Assembly: GCA_023301015.1 (NCBI GenBank)
Contig: JALZVI010000223.1
Span: 1-7,853 of the forward strand
Reading direction: 5' to 3'
DNA from: Rickettsiales bacterium
GTDB taxonomy: Bacteria; Pseudomonadota; Alphaproteobacteria; Rickettsiales; 21-14-0-20-44-7
Length of the DNA: 7,853 bases
A program made the translations under genes and the position numbers. The notes beneath the pieces are model-generated. The model searched no databases. It was not told the DNA's origin and saw only the letters and a program-made list of their open reading frames with translations. How positions within the stretch are numbered: position 1 is the stretch's first letter; every line of letters starts with the position of its first letter. Positions 1 through 6,859 of this stretch are shown here, in pieces.

Positions 1-66
1 CCAATTCCGCCATATCCGCACTGAAGTTATGCGAGGATATTTACAACATTTCTGGAGTTTCGCAAG

Positions 67-2286
67 CTACTTATAAAAACTTTGCTTTTTCTTCGCCATA
101 TCTGCCAGCAACTTCGCTGGTTTAAAGCGTTTTCCGTGCGCAGTTTCCATCGCCTTCAAGCGTTTCACCACTTCGGCAATTCCGATTGAATCAGCATAGC
201 GCAGCAAACCACCGCGGAATGGCGGGAAGCCTGTGCCCATAATCATTGCCATGTCCAAATACTCAGCGCGGTCGATCATCTTTTCTTCCAGCGCCATTGC
301 GGCCTCGTTTACCATCAGTAAAATACAACGATCGAGAATTTCTTGGTCGCTGATTCTGTCCACAGTTTTCGCCAAAGGAATTTCTGGGTTCACTTCTTTT
401 TCGCGACCTTTATGGAGGAAGAAACCCTTCCCGTCTTTCTTGCCGAGCAGTTCTTTATCTTCATAAATCACACGCAAAAGTTCCGCTACAATAATGCGGT
501 CGCCATAAGCTTCGCGCAAAGTTGTGGCCACGTGATAGCATACATCCAGCCCGACTTCATCGGCCAAAGTGAACGGCCCCATTGGCATTCCGAATTTGTA
601 AATCAGCTTGTCGATACGTTGCAAATCCACACCCTCTTCCAGCATCAACACAGCTTCGTTCATGTATGGAAGCAAAATGCGGTTAACAATAAAGCCGGCG
701 CAATCTCCCACTTTCACAGGAGTTTTGCCCATACGCTTTGAGAGCTTAAAAATAGTTGCAATTGCTTCGTCAGACGTCTTTTCGCCCGCGATAACTTCAA
801 CCAAAGGCATGCGATTTACGGGATTGAAAAAATGCATTCCAACAAAGTTTTCAGGACGCTTTAGCGCCGTTGCCATTTGAGAAATTGATAGACTAGAAGT
901 GTTAGAAGCGATGATAGTTTTCCTATTCATCTCCTTTTCAGCTTCGGCCAAAACTGCTTTTTTCACTTTCATATTTTCAACAATTGCCTCAACCGCAACA
1001 TCAACATTTTTAAAGCCGCTATAATCCAACGTACCGCTAACCATGTTCATTTTCACGTCCACTGCCTGCGGGTGGATTTTGCGGATTTTCTTGAGCTGGC
1101 CATAAATTTTTGAAACTTGGCTATAGCCGAGCGCGATGCCGTCCCAGCTAATATCCTTCATGCGCACTGGCACGCCGATTTTGGTAAACGCCCAAGCGAT
1201 TCCACCGCCCATCACACCTGCCCCGATTAAGGCTGCGCTTTCCACTTCCAAAGGCTTAGCTTTGCCACCCACGCCGTCATCTTTTTTCAGCATTTCGGAA
1301 GTGTAGAAAATTTGGATTAGGTTTTTAGAAATATCGCCGATGCAAAGCTTTGCAAATTCTTCACGCTCAATTTTCAAACCTTTTTGCAGGCTTGTTTGGC
1401 GATAAGTTCCTTCAATCACATCAATCGCCTTCAGCGGCGCTGGGTAATGGCCTTTACTGGCTTTTAGCACTTGCTCACGAGTTTTCTTGAAGATATATGC
1501 GCGACTTAGAGAGCTTTTATCTAGCAACGGGGTTTTATTTATTTTCGCAACTTTCCCTGCCAAGATTTTAGCAATGAATTGTGGCAATTGTTCAGGCAAA
1601 TAACCCTCTGGAATTAGCTTATTCACCAGCCCAATTTTTGCAGCTTTTTTTGCGGCAACTGGCTTGCCTGATGTGATGATTTTCAATGACTCAACTAGGC
1701 CAACCAAGTTCGGCAAACGGATTGAACCACCAAAGCCTGGGAAGATGCCCAAATTCACTTCTGGCAGGCCAATTTTAGCTTTTGAATTGTCGGTCACAAC
1801 ACGATATGTGCAACATAAAATCAGCTCCGTCCCGCCGCCCATGCATGCGCCGTTTACAACTGCGAGTGTCGGGAATGGCAAATCTTCAATTTGCGTGAGA
1901 ACGTCTTGGCCGCGCTTCACCTTCGCCAGCGCATCTTTTTCAACACGCAAATCCTTGATTTCTTCAATGTCCGCACCAGCAATGAAAATGCCTTTTTTGG
2001 CGGATACTACTACCAATAATTTGATGTCCGTGCGTTGGTGCAGGTCTTTCAGCAAATCGCTAAGCTCTAAAAGCACAGGTGCTGATAGCTTATTGATCTT
2101 CTCGTTTGGAAGGTCAAATGTGAGAGTTGCCACACCGATTGCATCTGGCTTTGAAAGCGCGAATGCTTTTGAGCTTTTGGCCGCCTTCTTGGCAGGTACT
2201 TTTTTAACAACCGCTTTTTTCACAGGCTTCTTGGCCGCCACTTTTTTTGGCGCTGGCTTTTTCTTCTTTTCAATATCATTTTTCAT
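67..2286 (-). CDS. fadJ: FadJ/FadB-type fatty-acid oxidation enzyme: enoyl-CoA hydratase / 3-hydroxyacyl-CoA dehydrogenase
   Basis: A 739-residue two-function enzyme of fatty-acid beta-oxidation. It should hydrate trans-2-enoyl-CoA and then oxidise L-3-hydroxyacyl-CoA with NAD, in the cytoplasm. The N-terminal crotonase domain (about 42-330) has the oxyanion loop GACMGGGTE (146-154); E154 and E176 (in GLPEVNLG) match the two catalytic glutamates of E. coli FadB. The dehydrogenase domain starts with the Rossmann motif GAGVMG (355-360), and MHFFNPV carries the catalytic His (H485) with E497 downstream. The helical C-terminal domains run to the end. Residues 1-40 are an added Lys/Ala/Pro-rich tail that FadB/FadJ lack; the next Met is residue 149, so the ATG at 2286 is the only reasonable start. 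No Shine-Dalgarno sequence is visible. It lies 49 bases after gapR. Its usual thiolase partner is not seen in the 66 bases that follow. The symbol (fadJ versus fadB) is by family only. Confidence 0.93.
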   Translation of the reverse strand: MKNDIEKKKKPAPKKVAAKKPVKKAVVKKVPAKKAAKSSKAFALSKPDAIGVATLTFDLPNEKINKLSAPVLLELSDLLKDLHQRTDIKLLVVVSAKKGIFIAGADIEEIKDLRVEKDALAKVKRGQDVLTQIEDLPFPTLAVVNGACMGGGTELILCCTYRVVTDNSKAKIGLPEVNLGIFPGFGGSIRLPNLVGLVESLKIITSGKPVAAKKAAKIGLVNKLIPEGYLPEQLPQFIAKILAGKVAKINKTPLLDKSSLSRAYIFKKTREQVLKASKGHYPAPLKAIDVIEGTYRQTSLQKGLKIEREEFAKLCIGDISKNLIQIFYTSEMLKKDDGVGGKAKPLEVESAALIGAGVMGGGIAWAFTKIGVPVRMKDISWDGIALGYSQVSKIYGQLKKIRKIHPQAVDVKMNMVSGTLDYSGFKNVDVAVEAIVENMKVKKAVLAEAEKEMNRKTIIASNTSSLSISQMATALKRPENFVGMHFFNPVNRMPLVEVIAGEKTSDEAIATIFKLSKRMGKTPVKVGDCAGFIVNRILLPYMNEAVLMLEEGVDLQRIDKLIYKFGMPMGPFTLADEVGLDVCYHVATTLREAYGDRIIVAELLRVIYEDKELLGKKDGKGFFLHKGREKEVNPEIPLAKTVDRISDQEILDRCILLMVNEAAMALEEKMIDRAEYLDMAMIMGTGFPPFRGGLLRYADSIGIAEVVKRLKAMETAHGKRFKPAKLLADMAKKKQSFYK

Positions 2287-2322
2287 AGATCAAGACTATG
2301 GCCGAAATTGATTAATTTTTGA

Positions 2323-2339
2323 TTAAGCGAAAAGCTTAA
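2323..2339. other. small hairpin at the gapR stop codon
   Basis: A perfect 6-base inverted repeat TTAAGC / GCTTAA with a 5-base loop, spanning the gapR TAA. It is AT-rich and no U-run follows it on the minus strand, so it is a weak candidate for a terminator or RNA-processing site between gapR and the beta-oxidation gene. It may be chance. Confidence 0.25.
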
Positions 2340-2644
2340 GCGGCAGCTTCATCTGAAGCTTCTGTTTTTGCCTCTTCCTTTGACTCAGAAGCAGCAGGTG
2401 GGATCATGCCCAATGCTTGCATATACAAGTCAAGCAGCGCTTCTTGCTCTTCGCGATCAGCCGCTTCCATCTTGCGCAATGAAATGATTTTACGGAGAAT
2501 TTTCACGTCAAAGCCATTTGCTTTTGCTTCACCAAAAACTTCTTTCATGTCTTCCGCGATTGTTTTTTTCTCTTCGTCCAAGCGTTCGATGCGCTCAACA
2601 TATTGACGTAGATGCTCGCCTGTAATTCCACCGTAATTTGTCAT
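2336..2644 (-). CDS. gapR: GapR family nucleoid-associated protein (DUF2312)
   Basis: A 102-residue small, charged, helical protein. The core (about 8-80) carries the family signature, including [11 protein letters not shown], a following helix, [15 protein letters not shown] and the [15 protein letters not shown] end. In Caulobacter, GapR is a nucleoid protein that binds overtwisted AT-rich DNA ahead of forks and transcribing polymerase; that role is known for the family and inferred here. Residues from about 81 to 102 form an Ala/Glu/Ser-rich acidic tail that I do not recall from Caulobacter GapR (about 89 residues), whereas the N-terminus is shorter. The start ATG overlaps the stop of the upstream hydrolase gene (ATGA at 2641-2644). 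A strong ribosome site, GAGGAAG, lies 5 bases before it, so translation is probably coupled. The neighbour genes say little about function. Confidence 0.92.
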   Translation of the reverse strand: MTNYGGITGEHLRQYVERIERLDEEKKTIAEDMKEVFGEAKANGFDVKILRKIISLRKMEAADREEQEALLDLYMQALGMIPPAASESKEEAKTEASDEAAA

Positions 2645-3477
2645 GACTTCTTCCTCTCGTTTGAATTTTGAGCTGCCAAACTAACATAAAACTCGTCAGT
2701 ATCAATAGGCGATTGAACGCCGCGGAGATATTTATTGAAGAAACCAACTGCACAAGCTGCCGTTGATTCCAAAATTTGCAAATCTAGCTCTGAGAACTTG
2801 TTGCCGCGGCGTTGAGCGGCAAAAACCATGTGGTCTGCGCCTTCATATACCAGCAAATATTGGTCAGAATTGTTCATCAACTTATATGGAATTTGGCGCG
2901 CTTCAGGGGTGGTAATTCCTATTGGAGAGTCATCCTTAGTGCCTGTGATATGAAAAATTGGAGCGGTGATTGGCGCAAACGCTTTCTCAGGGTCAAGGCT
3001 TGGCGCTGCGGGTGAAATGGCTAGCGCTGCAGCAACACGCGGGTCTTTTGTGGTGAGCGCAACGCCTGCGCTGGTGTGAGCTTGACCGCAAAGTTGCAAG
3101 GTGGTGAACGCACCCCATGAATGCCCACCAATGCCGATTTTGCTGAGGTCGAGCCCTTCCTGCTCTTCAAGCCAATCAATCACAAAGCTCACATCCTCAG
3201 CTGGACGCATAAGGTTAGCGGGATCTTGCGCAGCCTCATTCACCGCCTGAAACGGGCGTTTTTCTTTGAGCAATTTTGCATCAATCCCTTCGTGATTTGG
3301 GAAAACCACGAAATATCCAGCCTCCGCCAGCGCTTCGCCGAGATATTTGTATGACTCCATCGAGCCAGCAAGGCCGTGGGAAAACACGATTGGCGTTGTG
3401 CCGCCATCATAAATTTTGCAAGGAATTTCGCGCTCGCGGGCGGTGTCGTTTAGTGTGATGTATTTAACTTGTACCAT
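2641..3477 (-). CDS. alpha/beta hydrolase (dienelactone-hydrolase / PAF-acetylhydrolase-like)
   Basis: A 278-residue esterase-like alpha/beta hydrolase with no signal peptide, so probably cytoplasmic. The oxyanion segment is SHGLAG (33-38). The nucleophile elbow is GGHSWGA with S120 as nucleophile, the acid is probably D182 or D183 (TGTKDD), and the His is H216 (GADHMVF). This order and spacing fit the family; the substrate cannot be read from the sequence. The frame stays open upstream to 3669, but that stretch has a poor protein-like composition and lies opposite a divergent gene. The ATG at 3477, starting [10 protein letters not shown], is just before the hydrolase fold and is preferred. 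No ribosome site precedes it. The stop overlaps gapR by 4 bases, so the two are probably co-transcribed. Confidence 0.85.
   Translation of the reverse strand: MVQVKYITLNDTAREREIPCKIYDGGTTPIVFSHGLAGSMESYKYLGEALAEAGYFVVFPNHEGIDAKLLKEKRPFQAVNEAAQDPANLMRPAEDVSFVIDWLEEQEGLDLSKIGIGGHSWGAFTTLQLCGQAHTSAGVALTTKDPRVAAALAISPAAPSLDPEKAFAPITAPIFHITGTKDDSPIGITTPEARQIPYKLMNNSDQYLLVYEGADHMVFAAQRRGNKFSELDLQILESTAACAVGFFNKYLRGVQSPIDTDEFYVSLAAQNSNERKKS
2650..2656 (-). promoter_or_regulatory. Shine-Dalgarno site of gapR
   Basis: GAGGAAG on the minus strand, 5 bases before the gapR ATG and inside the last codons of the hydrolase gene. It is the only strong ribosome binding site I find in the window and fixes the gapR start. 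Confidence 0.75.
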
Positions 3478-3487
3478 AATTAAAGGA

Positions 3488-3517
3488 ATTATTAACTGAA
3501 ACACAGTATGATAGCAA
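3488..3517 (-). promoter_or_regulatory. candidate promoter of the hydrolase-gapR operon
   Basis: On the minus strand, TTGCTA (3517-3512) and AATAAT (3493-3488) are separated by 18 bases. This would start RNA about 4 bases before the hydrolase ATG. The -10 matches the sigma-70 consensus at 5 of 6 positions, the -35 at 4 of 6. The 43-base divergent spacer leaves little other room for a promoter. Confidence 0.3.
3507..3512 (+). promoter_or_regulatory. candidate -10 element for the 107-residue gene
   Basis: TATGAT ends 8 bases before the ATG at 3521. It would give an RNA with no leader or only a few leader bases. No convincing -35 is seen at the right distance. It overlaps the opposing candidate promoter for the hydrolase. 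Confidence 0.3.
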
Positions 3518-3520
3518 GCT

Positions 3521-3844
3521 ATGACGAATTTACGAGCAGATGCGAAGTCTATCGCTGAAAATATAATTGTCGCAATCGCCATGGGTGAAATCTCTGGGGA
3601 CGAAGCAAAGAAGCTAGCGAAAATTTCTAACTCGCTTTCTGCGATAGGCCGTGGCAAAATTTCTAGCAAAGCAATAGATACGCAAGCTTTAAAAGATATC
3701 TTACACCTTAAAGGCTTTGCTGAAGATGCTTCGCAAATCGGGAAAGATTTAAAGCAATTTGCACAAAATCATGAAAAGCCTATTGAAGAAGCAATTGCAA
3801 GAAAAGAGAGGATTGGTAGTGTCGCAGGTGGAATTAGGCGATGA
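3521..3844 (+). CDS. hypothetical protein, 107 residues
   Basis: I do not recognise this protein. It is predicted to be almost wholly helical and soluble, with a slight positive net charge and no Cys, Trp or Tyr. The stretch around residues 8-40 holds a GEISGDEAKKLAKI segment, resembling the short helical-hairpin 'G-E-I-S-x-x-E-A' pattern found in many unrelated small bacterial and phage proteins, so it does not assign a family. The ATG at 3521 is chosen because residues 1-20 continue the helical pattern; M21 is the alternative. No ribosome site precedes it. It diverges from the hydrolase by 43 bases and converges on leuA, sharing 11 bases with each stop inside the other gene. The fit between two well-supported genes with minimal gaps supports it as real. 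Confidence 0.6.
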   Translation: MTNLRADAKSIAENIIVAIAMGEISGDEAKKLAKISNSLSAIGRGKISSKAIDTQALKDILHLKGFAEDASQIGKDLKQFAQNHEKPIEEAIARKERIGSVAGGIRR

Positions 3845-5336
3845 TCCTGTTCAGCGCGCTTACATAAGCTTTCGCACTCGCCACCAAAGTATCCACATCG
3901 GCATTTGTGCCGTTGATGGTTTTACCCTCTTCCGTCTCCAATCGCACCAACACCTCGGCTTGCGCATCAGTACCCTGAGTTACAGCTTGAACTTGATATA
4001 ACTTCAAGTTCCCATGCACTCCACAAATCTCTTTTATGCAGTTAAACACAGCATCCACCGGGCCATTACCTTTGCAGTTTGCGGCTTTTTCAGCACCATC
4101 AACGCGCAACACTAGCTCAGCCGATTGCCCTTCTGATCCTGCGGTTACTCGGAGGTTCACGAACTCAATTTTGTTAGCTGCACTTGATGATGTTTGGTCA
4201 ACAATCGCGATGATGTCTTCGTCATACACTTCCTTCTTGCGGTCAGCCAAATCTTTGAACTTCAAGAACGCCTCATTCAGCGCATTGTCGCCAAGTTCAT
4301 AGCCCAGCTCTTTGAGCTTATCTTTGAACGCATGACGGCCAGAAAGCTTGCCGAGTGGCAATTTATTTTCCGTCAAACCAATAGACTCTGGCGACATAAT
4401 TTCATATGTCTCAGCATGCTTCAGCACGCCATCTTGATGAATCCCACTTTCATGCGCAAACGCATTCGCGCCCACAATTGCTTTATTGTTTTGCACGATA
4501 AAGCCTGTGGTGGTTGAAACTTGACGGGAAAGGCGCATAATTTGCTTCGTATCCACACCACATTCATACGGCAAGAAATCATCACGGACTTTGAGCGCCA
4601 TCACAACTTCTTCTAGCGAAGTATTCCCCGCGCGCTCACCAATTCCGTTGATTGTAACCTCCGCCTGACGCGCACCGTTTTGGATGGCCGAAAGCGTGTT
4701 GGCAGATGCCAAACCAAGGTCATTTTGGCAATGAACAGAAATGATAGCCTTGTCGATGTTAGGAACATTATTACGAATTTGCGCAATCAAATCACCAAAC
4801 TCTTCAGGAATTGCATAGCCCACAGTGTCTGGAATGTTCACCGTTGTCGCACCAGCAGCAATTGCAGTTTCAACAGCTTTATATAAATACTCACGTCTTG
4901 TGCGAGTAGCGTCCATTGCGCTCCACTCAACATTGTCAGTATATTTACGGGCATGACCAACAGTTTTGGTAATGGCTTCCAGCACCTCTTCCTCTGTCAT
5001 TCTGAACTGATATTTCAAATGAATTTCTGACGTGGAAATAAATGTATGGATGCGCCCATTTTTGGCGGGCTTGAGTGCCTCACCTGCCGCGTCAATATCG
5101 GCAATTTTTGCGCGCGCAAGGCTGCAAACTTGGGCGTGCTTTGTGCGCTTAGCAATTTCGTTCACCGCCTGCCAGTCACCTTGGGATGAGAACGCAAAAC
5201 CCGCTTCAATCACATCAACCTTCATGCGGTCAAGATTTTCCGCAATCGCGATTTTCTCTTCCACAGTCATAGAAGCACCAGCAGCCTGTTCGCCATCACG
5301 TAAAGTTGTATCAAATATTACAATTTTTTCTTTCAT
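3834..5336 (-). CDS. leuA: 2-isopropylmalate synthase
   Basis: A 500-residue enzyme that condenses acetyl-CoA with 2-oxoisovalerate, the first committed step of leucine synthesis. The TIM barrel begins with FDTTLRDGEQ (8-17; R13 and metal ligand D14), followed by IPDTVGY (168-174), INGIGERAGN (229-238) and HESGIHQDG (295-303). A linker and a C-terminal LeuA regulatory domain (about 370-500, with GNGPVDAVFN at 423-432) would bind leucine for feedback control. The length is normal for the family. The second His of the usual H-x-H metal motif is Gln here (H202-C203-Q204-N205-D206), and a Met (M141) sits where many relatives have Glu. Fold and remaining motifs argue strongly for LeuA; a related acyltransferase such as citramalate synthase is less likely. 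No leucine-rich leader peptide is seen upstream. Confidence 0.93.
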   Translation of the reverse strand: MKEKIVIFDTTLRDGEQAAGASMTVEEKIAIAENLDRMKVDVIEAGFAFSSQGDWQAVNEIAKRTKHAQVCSLARAKIADIDAAGEALKPAKNGRIHTFISTSEIHLKYQFRMTEEEVLEAITKTVGHARKYTDNVEWSAMDATRTRREYLYKAVETAIAAGATTVNIPDTVGYAIPEEFGDLIAQIRNNVPNIDKAIISVHCQNDLGLASANTLSAIQNGARQAEVTINGIGERAGNTSLEEVVMALKVRDDFLPYECGVDTKQIMRLSRQVSTTTGFIVQNNKAIVGANAFAHESGIHQDGVLKHAETYEIMSPESIGLTENKLPLGKLSGRHAFKDKLKELGYELGDNALNEAFLKFKDLADRKKEVYDEDIIAIVDQTSSSAANKIEFVNLRVTAGSEGQSAELVLRVDGAEKAANCKGNGPVDAVFNCIKEICGVHGNLKLYQVQAVTQGTDAQAEVLVRLETEEGKTINGTNADVDTLVASAKAYVSALNRIIA

Positions 5337-5342
5337 AACTCA

Positions 5343-5371
5343 CAGATACCAGCAAATGCAGTTTAGTTCAA
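5343..5371 (-). promoter_or_regulatory. candidate leuA promoter
   Basis: On the minus strand, TTGAAC (5371-5366) and TATCTG (5348-5343) are 17 bases apart. The -10 ends exactly 6 bases before the leuA ATG, which would place the RNA start at the A of the start codon. The -10 is poor (TAT only), so this is tentative. Confidence 0.25.
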
Positions 5372-5397
5372 TAATGATTGCATCTAAATAATATATG

Positions 5398-5403
5398 TAT
5401 ATT
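5398..5403 (+). promoter_or_regulatory. candidate -10 element for the RimB-RimK fusion gene
   Basis: TATATT matches the sigma-70 -10 at 5 of 6 positions within the AT-rich leuA/fusion-gene spacer, and would give a leader of about 25 bases before the ATG at 5435. No good -35 is seen at 16-18 bases, so support is weak. Confidence 0.25.
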
Positions 5404-5434
5404 TTCCCGCAGACAAACCTTACGGCAGAAACAT

Positions 5435-6808
5435 ATGGCAGATATTGAAAACAAGATTATTATTGGTTCGGAAGAGTGGTGCGCTTTGCCAGAGCTGGGA
5501 CTGCCTGCGGTGAAGATGCGTGTGGATTCGGGCGCAAAGACATCAGCTATTCATGCATTCAACATCAATCAACATGACCGTGACGGCAAGAAGTATGTGT
5601 CGTTTGACATTCACCCAATTCAGCAAAACCGCAAAATCACCAAGCGCTGTGAGGCGCTTTTGGTCGATAAGCGTGAGGTAAAAAGCAGCAGCGGACATAT
5701 TGAAAACCGCTTTGTGGTGAGTACGCCAATCAAGCTGGGTGAAAATGTTTGGGACATTGAGCTAACACTCTCAAACCGTGATTCCATGGGTTATAGAATG
5801 CTACTTGGGCGTCAGGCGATGAAAGGGCGCGCTTTGGTTGACCCAGAGCAAAGCTTCCATTTCGGGAGCGTCACAAACACAGAGGCCGAGGCTAAATATG
5901 AAGACCGTCGCAAGCCAAAAAATGGCGGGCTAAATATTGCGCTGCTTGCGAGCAATCGTCAGCTCTATTCCAACCGTCGCATTATGGAAGCGGCAAAACA
6001 GCTTGGGCATAATATCCGATTCATCAATGTTGAGCATTGCTACATCAACATCTCCCCCGGCAAACTCGGAATTTATTATCGCGGCGGAGAGATGCTGGAA
6101 AATTTTGATGCCGTGATTCCGCGCATCAAACCAGCCGTAACTTTTTATGGCTGCGCGGTGCTGCGTCAGTTCGCGGCGATGGGTGCATATTGCTTGAACA
6201 ACTCAGTTTCAATCTCCCGCTCACGCGACAAGCTGCGCTCAATTCAAATGCTTGCAGAGAAAAACATTCGCATGCCAGTCACAGGTTTTGCGCATTCCCC
6301 ACTCGACACAAAAGAGCTTATCAAAAACGTTGGCGGCGCGCCGCTAGTGGTGAAATTGCTAGAAGGCACGCAAGGCCGCGGGGTGGTTTTGGCGGAAACA
6401 AACAAAGCCGCAGAGTCAGTTATCAACGCATTCAAAAGCCTCAAAGCCAACATCTTGGTGCAAGAATTTGTGAAGGAAGCCAACGGGCGCGATTTGCGCT
6501 TGTTCGTAATTGACGGCAAAGTTGTCGGCGCAATGGAGCGCCGCGCCGCAGAAGGTGAGTTCCGCGCAAACATCCATTTAGGCGGCACAGGCTCGAACGT
6601 AAAAACAACTCCCGAAGAACGCAAAATTGCCATCAAAGCCGCGAAGGTGATGGGGCTAGCAGTTGCAGGGGTTGACATCATCCGCTCATCCATCGGCCCA
6701 AAAGTTTTGGAAGTGAACTCCTCCCCTGGGCTTGAGGGAATTGAGGATGTGACCGGCAAAGACATCGCGACATATATGATTAAGTGCATCGAGAAAAACG
6801 CGAAATAG
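5435..6808 (+). CDS. fused RimB-like retropepsin-fold domain and RimK-like ATP-grasp glutamate ligase
   Basis: A 457-residue fusion. Residues about 8-145 match the RimB family ('ATP-dependent zinc protease', PF05618-like). It starts [15 protein letters not shown] and has the aspartyl-protease-like [10 protein letters not shown] (31-40, likely active D31) and [10 protein letters not shown] (122-131). Residues about 166-457 match RimK, an ATP-grasp ligase that adds glutamates to the C-terminus of ribosomal protein S6 in E. coli. Its ATP-binding features are K307, the loop EGTQGRG (310-316), QEF (343-345), GRDLRLFV (351-358) and EVNSSPG (426-432). The frame is open back to a TTG at 5378, but ATG 5435 lies at the family's usual start. 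No strong ribosome site is seen. In Pseudomonas, separate RimA, RimB and RimK control S6 glutamylation; here two of these activities appear joined. The acceptor protein is unknown and other amino-acid ligations are possible. Confidence 0.88.
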   Translation: MADIENKIIIGSEEWCALPELGLPAVKMRVDSGAKTSAIHAFNINQHDRDGKKYVSFDIHPIQQNRKITKRCEALLVDKREVKSSSGHIENRFVVSTPIKLGENVWDIELTLSNRDSMGYRMLLGRQAMKGRALVDPEQSFHFGSVTNTEAEAKYEDRRKPKNGGLNIALLASNRQLYSNRRIMEAAKQLGHNIRFINVEHCYINISPGKLGIYYRGGEMLENFDAVIPRIKPAVTFYGCAVLRQFAAMGAYCLNNSVSISRSRDKLRSIQMLAEKNIRMPVTGFAHSPLDTKELIKNVGGAPLVVKLLEGTQGRGVVLAETNKAAESVINAFKSLKANILVQEFVKEANGRDLRLFVIDGKVVGAMERRAAEGEFRANIHLGGTGSNVKTTPEERKIAIKAAKVMGLAVAGVDIIRSSIGPKVLEVNSSPGLEGIEDVTGKDIATYMIKCIEKNAK

Positions 6809-6825
6809 GCTCGATTGCACTGTGA

Positions 6826-6853
6826 TTGACGTGAGAATAAATTCATATAGAAT
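6826..6853 (+). promoter_or_regulatory. sigma-70-type promoter of the cation efflux gene
   Basis: TTGACG (6826-6831) and TAGAAT (6848-6853) each match consensus at 5 of 6 positions, with a 16-base spacer. The -10 ends 6 bases before position 6860, so the predicted RNA start is the A of the start codon, giving a leaderless mRNA. It is the best promoter in the window and suggests the gene is not simply read from the fusion gene upstream. Confidence 0.55.
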
Positions 6854-6859
6854 ACCAGC

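Noticed and set aside
2..76. Plus-strand frame entering from the left edge, ending at a TAA at 74-76
   Set aside because: Only 24 codons are visible and another plus frame (to 122) is also open, so there is no way to choose. A minus-strand ATG at 11-13 could equally begin a next gene, but only four codons remain in the window.
1664..2311. Plus-strand open frame of 215 codons
   Set aside because: Antisense to the crotonase domain and Lys-rich tail of the beta-oxidation gene; its Phe/Ala-rich end is simply the complement of the Lys/Ala codons.
3478..3669. 64-codon N-terminal extension of the hydrolase frame
   Set aside because: It precedes the natural start of the fold, has no family likeness, and lies opposite the N-terminal half of the divergent 107-residue gene.
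5378..5434. TTG start adding 19 residues to the RimB-RimK fusion
   Set aside because: The extra residues are not like the family, and the ATG at 5435 is at the expected distance from the first conserved motif.
5337..5434. Leucine attenuator or leader peptide upstream of leuA
   Set aside because: No short frame with a run of Leu codons and no terminator/antiterminator pair was found in the spacer.
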